Source: JAICYJ01 sp045806525 (lineage in GTDB: Bacteria > Actinomycetota > Thermoleophilia > Gaiellales > JAICJC01). From it: a DNA stretch of 64,000 bases. The notes under the pieces were generated by a model. That model saw only the letters and a program-made list of their open reading frames with translations. It was not told where the DNA came from and searched no databases. This document shows, in pieces, positions 10,169 through 17,653 of this stretch. The number at the start of each line of letters is the position of its first letter. Within the stretch, counting starts at the first letter, position 1. A program made the translations under genes and the position numbers. Location: positions 1-64,000 of the forward strand of contig JBJMJD010000050.1 in the NCBI GenBank assembly GCA_045806525.1, read 5' to 3'.

Positions 10169-11252
10169 CGACAGCGGGCGCCGCGATCGCCCCGTAGCCC
10201 TGCGCGTCCAGCAACGCCACGGCACGCTCCGCCTCGGCCTGGCCGGCGATCGTGACCACCACGGTGCCGCCGCGGTCGGCCGACACGTGGTGCAGTTCGA
10301 AGTCCTCGATGTTGATGCCCTCGGCGCCCAGCGCCTGTGTTATGCCCGACAGCACGCCCGGCCGGTCGGGCACGTGGACGCGCACCCGATACAGGTGCTC
10401 CGGCGTGGCCGGGTAGGCGACCTCCAGCAGGCGGCGGCGGTGGCCGGACGCCTCGGCGATCCAGCGCGCCACGAACCCGGCATCCTCCCGCTCGAGCGCC
10501 CGGGTCAGGTCGTCGACGCGGCGGCTGTGGTCACGCAGGCCGTCGAGCAGCGCGGTGCGGTTGTCGAGGAAGATGTCCACCCAGATCCGGGGGTTGGCGC
10601 CGGCCACACGCGTCATGTCGCGGAACGACCCGCCGACGGCCGCCAGCGGGTCATGGCCGTCCACCTTGCCGGCGCCGGCCTGGTTGACCAGCACGTTTGC
10701 GAGCGCGTGCGGCAGGTGGCTGGTCAGCGCCACCAGCCGGTCGTGGGCGTCGGGGTCGATCGCGACCGGCCGCGCGCCCAGCGACGACACGAAAGTGTGC
10801 AGCCGCCGGTGCGTCGACGGGTCGGTCTCGGCGACCGGCGTCAGGAACCAGGTGGCGCCGTCGAACAGCTCCGGCCGCGCGTTCGCGACGCCCCGCGCCT
10901 CCGACCCGCACACCGGGTGGCCGCCCACGAACTGGGGATTGGCTCCCACCTGTGCCACCAGCCGGCCCTTGGTCGATCCAACGTCGGACACGGCGCATGC
11001 GGTGGGGGCCGCCTCCAGCGCCTGGCCGCTGAGCGACGCCAGCTCGGCCACCGGGCCGCACACGAAGGCCAGGTCGGCGCCCTCCAGCGCTCCCTCGATG
11101 GTCGGCTCGAACCGCGCGATCGCGCCCCGCTCGAGGCCGATCTCACCGGCCGTCTCGTCCCGGTCGGTGGCCACGACCTGGTCGCCGCGGGCGGTCGCGG
11201 CCAGCGCCAGCGAGCCCCCGATCAGGCCGAGTCCGATCACCGCCACCCTCAT
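10161..11252 (-). CDS. tyrA: prephenate dehydrogenase with C-terminal ACT domain
   Basis: NAD(P)-dependent oxidative decarboxylation of prephenate toward tyrosine. The N-terminus MRVAVIGLGLIGGSLALA carries the Rossmann glycines (7-13). GSTKGRLV and the GGHPVCGSE segment mark the prephenate dehydrogenase domain, and an ACT-type regulatory domain follows from about residue 290 (YRVRVHVPDRPGVLSGI). It overlaps aroG by ATGA and aroA by 8 bp. Tyrosine feedback through the ACT domain is likely but inferred. Confidence 0.95.
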   Translation of the reverse strand: MRVAVIGLGLIGGSLALAATARGDQVVATDRDETAGEIGLERGAIARFEPTIEGALEGADLAFVCGPVAELASLSGQALEAAPTACAVSDVGSTKGRLVAQVGANPQFVGGHPVCGSEARGVANARPELFDGATWFLTPVAETDPSTHRRLHTFVSSLGARPVAIDPDAHDRLVALTSHLPHALANVLVNQAGAGKVDGHDPLAAVGGSFRDMTRVAGANPRIWVDIFLDNRTALLDGLRDHSRRVDDLTRALEREDAGFVARWIAEASGHRRRLLEVAYPATPEHLYRVRVHVPDRPGVLSGITQALGAEGINIEDFELHHVSADRGGTVVVTIAGQAEAERAVALLDAQGYGAIAAPAVDE

Positions 11253-12631
11253 GGCAGGCGGGGGGCGCCGCGCTCCTCTGCCGCGCGCATCAGCTCAGCC
11301 ACGCGGAACGCCAGATCCAGTGACTGGCGTGCGTTCAGGCGGGGGTCGCAGAGCGTGGCGTAGTTGCGGTCGAGGTGATCCTCGAGCACCTCCTCGGAGC
11401 CGCCCAGGCACTCCGTGACGTGCTCGCCGGTGAACTCGAGATGCACGCCGCCGGGCCAGGCGCCCTCATTCAGGCAGGCCGCGAAGAAGCCCTGGATCTC
11501 GCTCAGGATGTCTTCGAAGCGGCGCGTCTTGTAGCCGGACTCGGTCCTGAACATGTTGGCGTGCATCGGGTCACAGACCCAGACGACGGGATGCTCGCCC
11601 TGTCGCGCGGCGCGTAGCAGCGGCGGCAGCGTCTCCTGCACCCGCCCCGCGCCCATGCGCGCGATCAGCGTCAGCCGGCCCGCGACACGGCCGGGGTTCA
11701 GGGCCTCGCAGAGCGCCGTCACGTCGGCGGCGGTCGCGGTCGGCCCCAGCTTCACCCCGATCGGGTTGTGGACGCCGGTGAAGAACGCGACGTGTGCGCC
11801 GTCGGCGGCACGGGTGCGCTCGCCGATCCAGAGCATGTGCGCCGAGCAGTCGTACCAGTCGCCGGTCAGCGAGTCACGGCGGGTCAGCCCCTGCTCGTAG
11901 TCCAGCAGCAGGCCCTCGTGGCTGGTCCAGACGTCCACCTCGTGCAGGTTGCGCTCGGCCTCCAGGTCGATGCCGCAGGCGGCCATGAAGCGCAGAGCGC
12001 GCTCGATCTCGAGGGCGATCGCCTCGTAGCGGCGCCCCTCCGGCGATGAGGCGACGAACTCCTGGTTCCACAGATGCACCTTGGTGAGGTCGGCGAAGCC
12101 GCCCTTGGTGAAGGCGCGCAGCAGGTTCAGCGTCGACGCCGACTGGTGGTAGCCCTGCACCATCCGGGCGGGGTCGAAGACGCGGGCGGCGGCGTTCGGC
12201 TCGTCACCGTGCACCATGTGGCCGCGGAAGCTGGGCAGCTCGATCCCGTCCACCAGCTCGGTCGGCGATGACCGCGGCTTCACGAACTGGCCGGCGATCC
12301 GCCCCAGCTTGACCACGGGCAGCATCGAGCCGTACGTGAGCACCGCCGCCATCTGCAGGATCACCTTCAGCTTCTCGCGGATGCTGACGGCCGAGAAGTC
12401 GTGGAACGACTCCGCGCAGTCTCCCGCCTGCAGCAGGAAGGCGCGCCCGGCCGCGACCTGCGCCAGCGATTCGCGCAGCCGCCGGGCCTCGCCGGCGAAT
12501 ACCAGCGGCGGCATCGCGGTCAGGCGCTCACGGGCCGCCTCGACGGCGGCGGGGTCGGGCCAGTCCGGCTGGTGGAGCGCGGGATGCTCTCTCCAGGAGG
12601 CCGGAGACCAGGTTGGCTGCGTGGTTGCCAT
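11249..12631 (-). CDS. aroG: class II (plant/actinobacterial type) DAHP synthase
   Basis: Condenses PEP and erythrose 4-phosphate, the entry step of aromatic amino acid synthesis. The 460-residue sequence is of the class II family: LLQAGDCAESFHDFS places metal ligand Cys72, and RMGAGRV, WVCDPMHANMF and GGVHLEFTGEHVTEC contain the other ligands and substrate-binding residues. It leads the aroG-tyrA-aroA-cmk/plsC-der-gpsA run. A TACACT lies 9 nt before the ATG. It is divergent from trpS with only 39 bp between them. Confidence 0.96.
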   Translation of the reverse strand: MATTQPTWSPASWREHPALHQPDWPDPAAVEAARERLTAMPPLVFAGEARRLRESLAQVAAGRAFLLQAGDCAESFHDFSAVSIREKLKVILQMAAVLTYGSMLPVVKLGRIAGQFVKPRSSPTELVDGIELPSFRGHMVHGDEPNAAARVFDPARMVQGYHQSASTLNLLRAFTKGGFADLTKVHLWNQEFVASSPEGRRYEAIALEIERALRFMAACGIDLEAERNLHEVDVWTSHEGLLLDYEQGLTRRDSLTGDWYDCSAHMLWIGERTRAADGAHVAFFTGVHNPIGVKLGPTATAADVTALCEALNPGRVAGRLTLIARMGAGRVQETLPPLLRAARQGEHPVVWVCDPMHANMFRTESGYKTRRFEDILSEIQGFFAACLNEGAWPGGVHLEFTGEHVTECLGGSEEVLEDHLDRNYATLCDPRLNARQSLDLAFRVAELMRAAEERGAPRLP

Positions 12632-12640
12632 GGAGCGTCC

Positions 12641-12646
12641 AGTGTA
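12641..12646 (-). promoter_or_regulatory. -10 element TACACT, aroG operon
   Basis: TACACT 9 nt before the aroG ATG. It lies only 10 bp from the -10 of the divergent trpS gene, so the two promoters must overlap. Confidence 0.6.
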
Positions 12647-12656
12647 CCGACCTGAG

Positions 12657-12662
12657 TACTAT
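12657..12662 (+). promoter_or_regulatory. -10 element TACTAT, trpS
   Basis: TACTAT 8 nt before the trpS ATG, back to back with the aroG -10. No Shine-Dalgarno sequence fits between it and the ATG. Confidence 0.55.
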
Positions 12663-12670
12663 GGCCCGCC

Positions 12671-13666
12671 ATGGCACGCGTCTTCTCGGGCATCCAGCCG
12701 ACCGGCACCAAGCACCTCGGCAACTACATCGGCGCCATCCGCCACTACGTCGCCGACCAGGACAAGGGCGAGGCCTTCTACTGCGTCGTCGACCTGCACG
12801 CGATCTCGGTCCCCTATCAGCCGGCGGCGCTCCACGAGAACACGCTGGACACGGCCGCCACCCTGCTGGCGGCGGGTCTCGACCCGGCCCGCTGCACGCT
12901 GTTCGTGCAGAGCCACGTGGCCGCCCACGCCTACGGCGCCTGGCTGCTGGGCTCCGTTGCCAAGATGGGCGAGCTGAGCCGCATGACCCAGTTCAAGGAG
13001 AAGAGCACCGGCCGCGATTCCGTCAGCGCCGACCTGTTCACCTACCCGGTGCTGCAGGCCGCCGACATCCTGCTCTACAAGGCCGACCGCGTCCCCGTGG
13101 GGGACGATCAGCGCCAGCACCTGGAGCTGGCCCGGAACATCGCGCAGCGCTTCAACTCGCGTTTCGGCGAGCTGTTCCCGCTGCCGGAGGCGGCCATCCC
13201 GGCCAGTGGCGACCGCGTGATGGACCTGCAGGAACCCGACAACAAGATGTCCACCACCCGCGGCACTCCGCAGGGCACGGTGCTGGTGGTCGACCCGGCC
13301 GACGTGGTCGCCAGGAAGATCCGCTCGGCGGTGACCGACTCCGGACGCGAGGTGCGCCGCGGCGAGGGCAAGCAGGGCATCGAGAACCTGATCGAGATCC
13401 TTTCGGTGGCCACCGGCGAGACGCCGGAGGCGATCGAGGCCGCGTACGAGGGCAAGGGCTACGGCGACTTCAAGGGTGACGTGGCCGACGCCGTCGTCGA
13501 GCTGCTGCGGCCGATCCGGGAGCGCTACCTGGAGCTGCGCGCGGACGAGACGGAGCTGAACGGGATCCTGGCACGGGGCCGCGACCGCGCCTCGCAGGTG
13601 GCCGACCCCACGCTGGCCGAGATGCTCGACGCCATGGGCTTTCGCGTACCCCCGCGCGGCGGGTGA
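12671..13666 (+). CDS. trpS: tryptophanyl-tRNA synthetase
   Basis: Class I synthetase charging tRNA-Trp. The 331-residue protein has the HIGH-type motif TGTKHLGN (11-18) and the KMSKS loop in the variant NKMSTT (191-196). The family residues GDDQRQHLELARNIA are present. It is divergent from the aromatic operon and splits the usual rluB-aro neighbourhood. A strong inverted repeat straddles its stop codon. Confidence 0.97.
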   Translation: MARVFSGIQPTGTKHLGNYIGAIRHYVADQDKGEAFYCVVDLHAISVPYQPAALHENTLDTAATLLAAGLDPARCTLFVQSHVAAHAYGAWLLGSVAKMGELSRMTQFKEKSTGRDSVSADLFTYPVLQAADILLYKADRVPVGDDQRQHLELARNIAQRFNSRFGELFPLPEAAIPASGDRVMDLQEPDNKMSTTRGTPQGTVLVVDPADVVARKIRSAVTDSGREVRRGEGKQGIENLIEILSVATGETPEAIEAAYEGKGYGDFKGDVADAVVELLRPIRERYLELRADETELNGILARGRDRASQVADPTLAEMLDAMGFRVPPRGG

Positions 13667-13681
13667 AGCCCCCGCCGCGCG
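13653..13681. terminator. 11-bp inverted repeat across the trpS stop codon
   Basis: The arms CGCGCGGCGGG (13653-13663) and CCCGCCGCGCG (13671-13681) are perfectly complementary, with a 7-nt loop that holds the TGA. No T-run follows, so this is a terminator-like hairpin rather than a textbook one. A weaker stem, CTTCCC/GGGAAG at 13707-13726, follows; the rest of the 118-bp gap before rluB shows nothing else. Confidence 0.55.
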
Positions 13682-13784
13682 CCTGTGCTGCCCTGCTCCT
13701 CCGACGCTTCCCAGTTGTAAGGGAAGTGTTAGCGGCAGTATCGCAAAGCCGTCCCGGTTATGTCAAGTGCGTATCAGCACATCT

Positions 13785-14474
13785 TCACGCGCGGCGCAGA
13801 CGGTCGAGCTCGCCGGGGCCGAGCTCTCGCCACTGGCCCCGAGCCAGACCCTCCACCGTGAGGCCGGCGTAGGCCGAGCGGTGCAGACGCAGCACCGGGT
13901 GTCCCACCGCCTCGCACATCCGGCGCACCTGCCGGTTGCGCCCCTCGTGGATGCGCAGCTCGATGCGGCCAGGTGCCAGCTCGCGCACCTGCGCCGGCGC
14001 CGTCCGACCGTCGTCCAGCTCGACCCCGGACCGCAACCGCTCGAGTGCCGTCGCATCCGGCCGACCCTCGACGTCCGCCACGTAGACCTTGTCCACCTCG
14101 TGGCTGGGGTGCATCAACCGGTGTGCGAGCAGGCCGTCGTTCGTCAAGAGCAGCGCGCCGGTCGTGTCCATGTCCAGCCGCCCCACCGGGAACAGCCGCA
14201 GCGGCGAGCCGACCAGGTCGAGCACCGTGGGCCGTCCCTGCGGGTCATTCGCCGTGGTGACGACGCCGGCCGGCTTGTTCAGCAACACCCACGCCTGCCG
14301 CTTGGCGCTGACGGGACGGCCGTCCACGCGCACCTGATCACCTTCGCCGACGCTCGCCCCTAGCTCGGCCACGCTGCCGTTCACGGTCACGCGCGCGTCG
14401 CGGATCAGCTCGTCCACCGCTCGCCGTGACCCCACCCCGGCGGAGGCCAGGTACCGGTTAAGCCTGACCGGCAC
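13785..14474 (-). CDS. rluB: 23S rRNA pseudouridine synthase, RluB/RsuA family
   Basis: Isomerises uridine in rRNA. It has an N-terminal S4 RNA-binding domain (LNRYLASAGVGSRRAVDELI) and the RsuA-type active site GRLDMDTTGALLL with catalytic Asp101, then HEGRNRQVRRM. 229 residues, starting at GTG and overlapping scpB by 17 bp. scpA-scpB-rluB is a widely conserved set. The exact target base cannot be read from the sequence. Confidence 0.93.
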   Translation of the reverse strand: MPVRLNRYLASAGVGSRRAVDELIRDARVTVNGSVAELGASVGEGDQVRVDGRPVSAKRQAWVLLNKPAGVVTTANDPQGRPTVLDLVGSPLRLFPVGRLDMDTTGALLLTNDGLLAHRLMHPSHEVDKVYVADVEGRPDATALERLRSGVELDDGRTAPAQVRELAPGRIELRIHEGRNRQVRRMCEAVGHPVLRLHRSAYAGLTVEGLARGQWRELGPGELDRLRRA

Positions 14475-15039
14475 GCTGGTCTGCGACCAGGTGCAGGCGC
14501 GCCCGGAGCGCCTGGTGATCGGCCTCGGTCAGCTCGAAGTCCGACAGCGCCGGCAGATCCTCGCCCTCCCCCAGGCCGAACACGCGCAGGAAGGCGTCCG
14601 TCGTGCGGTAGACCACCGGCGTGCCGGGCGTGTCGGCGCGACCCGCCTCCTCGATCAGGCCCCGCTCGATCAGTCCGCCCACCGCCGAATCGGCGCCGAC
14701 GCCGCGGATGCGGGCGATCTCGGGTCGCGCCACGGGCTGCAGGTAGGCCACGATCGCCAGCGTCTCGAGCGCTGCCTGGCTGAGGCCCTTGGCGCTGGGA
14801 CGGTTGACCAGCCGCGCGCAGACCTCGGCCGTCTCGCGCGCGGCACGCAGGCCATAGCCGCCTGCCACCCGCTCCAGCACCACGCCGGAGCGCCCTTCGC
14901 AGTGACGGTCGGCCAGCGCGCCCAGCGCCCGCTCGATCCGCTCGGGAGCGGCATCGGTCAGCTCGGCCAGCTCCCTGGGCGTGAGCGGTTCGGAGGCCAC
15001 GAACAGCAGCGCCTCGACCGTGTGGGTGAGCTCGCTCAC
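14458..15039 (-). CDS. scpB: segregation and condensation protein B
   Basis: Winged-helix kleisin partner of the SMC complex. 193 residues, with the typical start VEALLFVASEPLTPRELAELT and the core SQAALETLAIVAYLQPVARPEI around the middle. It starts at a GTG that overlaps the scpA stop (GTGA). Confidence 0.96.
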   Translation of the reverse strand: MSELTHTVEALLFVASEPLTPRELAELTDAAPERIERALGALADRHCEGRSGVVLERVAGGYGLRAARETAEVCARLVNRPSAKGLSQAALETLAIVAYLQPVARPEIARIRGVGADSAVGGLIERGLIEEAGRADTPGTPVVYRTTDAFLRVFGLGEGEDLPALSDFELTEADHQALRARLHLVADQRAGQA

Positions 15040-15797
15040 GCGATCGCCCGGTCGGGGCCGACGTCTGCCTCGGCAGCGGCCCCCGTGGCCGCCACCACCC
15101 TGATCGGCGCGAACAGCCGGGGCTGCTCGGGGACGACCTCGCCGCGCTTGATCATCTCCAGCAGCGCCAGGAACGCCGCCGCCTGTGACAAGCGATCGAG
15201 CCCCTTCACGGCCTCCTCGAACTGGAAGCCTCGGCGCGTTCGCAGGATCGTGCGGAAGTGATCGAGGAACCGCTCCACCGGCACCAGCGGCCGGCGCACG
15301 GACGACACGTCGATGTGCGGTGGCGGCACCAGCAGCCGGTCGACAGCCGCCGCCAGCTGCCAGGGATCCTCGCTGAACTCGACCACCACCGGCTCCGGCC
15401 GTGGCGCCAGCGGCGCGGGGCCGAGGCGGAACACGCGGGGCGGGCCGGCGGTGCGGTCGCGCAGCCAGGCGGCCGCGCCCTGGAAGCGGCGGTATTCGAT
15501 CAGCCGCTGGAACAGTTCGGCCTCGGCCTGCTCCGGGGAAAGGTCGTCCTCCTCGGACTCGCCGGGGAACAGCAGGCGCACCTTGATCTCCAGCAGCGCC
15601 GCCATCAGCACCAAAAACTCGCTGGCCGACTCGAGGTCGAGCTCACCCTTCTCGTACGCGCGCTCGACGTAGGCCACCACGATCTCGGCGATCGGCACGT
15701 CGGCCAGCTCGACCTCCTCACGCAGCACCAGCGCCAGCAGCAGGTCGAAGGGGCCCTGGAACACGTCCAGGTCCAGCTCGAGATCGGCCAGGATCAT
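15036..15797 (-). CDS. scpA: segregation and condensation protein A (kleisin)
   Basis: Bridges SMC heads in chromosome condensation. The 253-residue protein starts with the family pattern LDVFQGPFDLLLALV and continues with FLVLMAALLEIKVRLL; the C-terminal winged helix is followed by a short variable tail. ATG start with TAGAAT 6 nt upstream, first gene of scpA-scpB-rluB. Confidence 0.96.
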   Translation of the reverse strand: MILADLELDLDVFQGPFDLLLALVLREEVELADVPIAEIVVAYVERAYEKGELDLESASEFLVLMAALLEIKVRLLFPGESEEDDLSPEQAEAELFQRLIEYRRFQGAAAWLRDRTAGPPRVFRLGPAPLAPRPEPVVVEFSEDPWQLAAAVDRLLVPPPHIDVSSVRRPLVPVERFLDHFRTILRTRRGFQFEEAVKGLDRLSQAAAFLALLEMIKRGEVVPEQPRLFAPIRVVAATGAAAEADVGPDRAIA

Positions 15798-15803
15798 CGC
15801 CGC

Positions 15804-15809
15804 ATTCTA
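15804..15809 (-). promoter_or_regulatory. -10 element TAGAAT, scpA
   Basis: TAGAAT (five of six consensus bases) 6 nt before the scpA ATG. Transcription would start at or next to the start codon. Confidence 0.6.
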
Positions 15810-15847
15810 GGCCCCAGGTCGGATGCCGGGCCGATTCGGCGGTATGG

Positions 15848-15853
15848 CAGAAT
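15848..15853 (+). promoter_or_regulatory. -10-like CAGAAT, M3 peptidase gene
   Basis: CAGAAT 6 nt before the GTG start. It lies within a small hairpin (GGCAG/CTGCC, 15846-15859) that ends just before the GTG. Confidence 0.4.
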
Positions 15854-15859
15854 CCTGCC

Positions 15860-17629
15860 GTGTCCACCGTCACCGCACCCCGCCTCGATGACCGCTGGGA
15901 TCTCACGCCCGTGTTCGCCTCCGACGAGGCGGCGGTTGCCGAGCTCGACGTGCTCGCGGCCGACGCCGGCGCCTTTGCACGGGCGCTGCCGCCGCCGTCG
16001 CAGATGCACGGGAGGGCGCTGGCCGATCTGCTGGAGGCGCTGGGAGGGCTGCAGAACCGCGCCAAGCGGCTGTCGACGTACGCGGAGCTGCGCTCGGCGG
16101 AGGATGCCTCCGACCCCGCCGCGCAGGATCTGGGCACGCTCGTGGCGCAGCGGATGCCGGCCATCCAGGACGCGCTGCGCGGCTTCCAGCTGGCGTGGCT
16201 GGATCTGACCGACCATCGCGCATCGCAGCTGGCCGAGCTGCCCGAGGTGGCGGGAGACCGGCACTTCCTGATCGCGTCGCGCCGGTTCGCCGCCCACACG
16301 CTGTCGGCCGCGGAGGAGCGAGCGCTGTCGGCGCGCAGCGGCGCCGCCGAGCAGTCCTGGATCCGCCTGTGGTCGGAGCAGTCCTCCGCCCTCACCGTCA
16401 CCTGCGATCTGGGGGACGGCCCGGCCGCTCAGACGACCAGCGAGGTCATGTTCGCCTCCTGGGACGGGCGGCCCGAGGTGCGCCGCACCGCGCACGCGGC
16501 GCTGCGCGAGATGAGCGACGGTTTCGCGCCCACGTCCTCACACTGCCTCGATGCCGTGGTCGGCGACCGGCTGGCGGTCGACGCCCTTCGCGGCTACGGA
16601 CGGGCCACCCGCTCCACCGACCTCGCCAACGAGCTGCGCTCCGAGATGGTCGACGCGATGCTTGAGGCGGTGGCCGAACGCACCAGCATCTGGCGGCGCT
16701 GGAACGCGATCAAGGCCGGCCTGCTCGGGTTCGACCGGCTGCCGATCGAAGACCGGGTGGCGCCGCTGGGGGCTATGGCGTCGATGAGCTACCCCGAGGT
16801 GGTCGAGCAGGTGGTCGCATCGTTCGCCGGCCTGTCGGACGAGGCCGGCCGCACCGTCGCCGGGTTCTTCCAGGACGGGCGCGTGGATGCTGCGCCCCGC
16901 ACCGGCAAGATGGGAGGCGCGTTCTGCGCGGAGCTGGACGGCGCCTGCGGGCCTTACCTGCTGCTCAACCACAGCGGCCGGCAGATGGACGCCCAGGTGA
17001 TGGCGCACGAGGCCGGCCACGGGCTGCACCTCGCGCGCTGCCTGGCGGCTCAGAGCCCGCTGGTGGGCCTGCCGTCGTTCGCGCTGATCGAGATCCCCTC
17101 GACGTTCGCCGAGCTGTGGCTCGTGCAGGGGCTGCTCGAGCACGAGACCGACCCCGGCCGGCGGCTGGCGTTGCAGGCAGGCGCCGTTGAGACCGCGATC
17201 GGAAACGTGTTCGAGACGGCCGTCTCGGCCCAGGCCGAGCGCGGCTGCTACCGGCTCAAGGCCGAAGGGCTGACGCTGTCGGTCGAACGCCTGAACGAGC
17301 TCTGGCGCGAGCAGTTCCGGGCCGGGTTGGGCGACAGCGTGGAGGGCGAGGAGGTGGTCAGCCGCTGGTCGCTGATGCCCCACGCGATCGTGTACCGGTT
17401 CTACCTCTACAACTACAGCTTCTCGTGCCTGATCGCGCTAGCGCTGATGCGGCGTCTGCGCGACGACCCCGAGCGGTTCGCCACCCGTTACCTGGCGTAC
17501 CTCGACTGCGGCGGCAACGGCACGCCGGCCGAGGTGCTGGCGCCGCTGGGCATCGACCTGGACGACCCCGGCCTGTGGGACGAGGGGCTGGACGAGGTGG
17601 AGCGGATGGTGGAGGGCGTGGGCGAGTAA
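15860..17629 (+). CDS. M3 family oligoendopeptidase (PepF-like)
   Basis: Zinc metallopeptidase that degrades short peptides in the cytoplasm. The 589-residue protein has the M3 zinc site AHEAGHGLH (His383, Glu384, His387) with third ligand Glu411 in LIEIPSTFAELW, and no signal peptide. It starts at GTG (VSTVTAPRL), monocistronic, divergent from scpA and convergent with dnaE, which it meets in a shared hairpin. The precise peptidase subgroup is not certain. Confidence 0.9.
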   Translation: MSTVTAPRLDDRWDLTPVFASDEAAVAELDVLAADAGAFARALPPPSQMHGRALADLLEALGGLQNRAKRLSTYAELRSAEDASDPAAQDLGTLVAQRMPAIQDALRGFQLAWLDLTDHRASQLAELPEVAGDRHFLIASRRFAAHTLSAAEERALSARSGAAEQSWIRLWSEQSSALTVTCDLGDGPAAQTTSEVMFASWDGRPEVRRTAHAALREMSDGFAPTSSHCLDAVVGDRLAVDALRGYGRATRSTDLANELRSEMVDAMLEAVAERTSIWRRWNAIKAGLLGFDRLPIEDRVAPLGAMASMSYPEVVEQVVASFAGLSDEAGRTVAGFFQDGRVDAAPRTGKMGGAFCAELDGACGPYLLLNHSGRQMDAQVMAHEAGHGLHLARCLAAQSPLVGLPSFALIEIPSTFAELWLVQGLLEHETDPGRRLALQAGAVETAIGNVFETAVSAQAERGCYRLKAEGLTLSVERLNELWREQFRAGLGDSVEGEEVVSRWSLMPHAIVYRFYLYNYSFSCLIALALMRRLRDDPERFATRYLAYLDCGGNGTPAEVLAPLGIDLDDPGLWDEGLDEVERMVEGVGE

Positions 17630-17653
17630 GCGCCCGGAAGCAGCCGGGCGCTT
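17628..17653. terminator. shared bidirectional terminator between the M3 peptidase gene and dnaE
   Basis: A perfect 10-bp inverted repeat, AAGCGCCCGG and CCGGGCGCTT with a 6-nt loop, fills the 24-bp gap. Its left arm begins inside the TAA of the peptidase gene and its right arm ends next to the TAG of dnaE. It reads AA...TT on both strands, so one hairpin can serve both converging transcripts. Confidence 0.8.
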
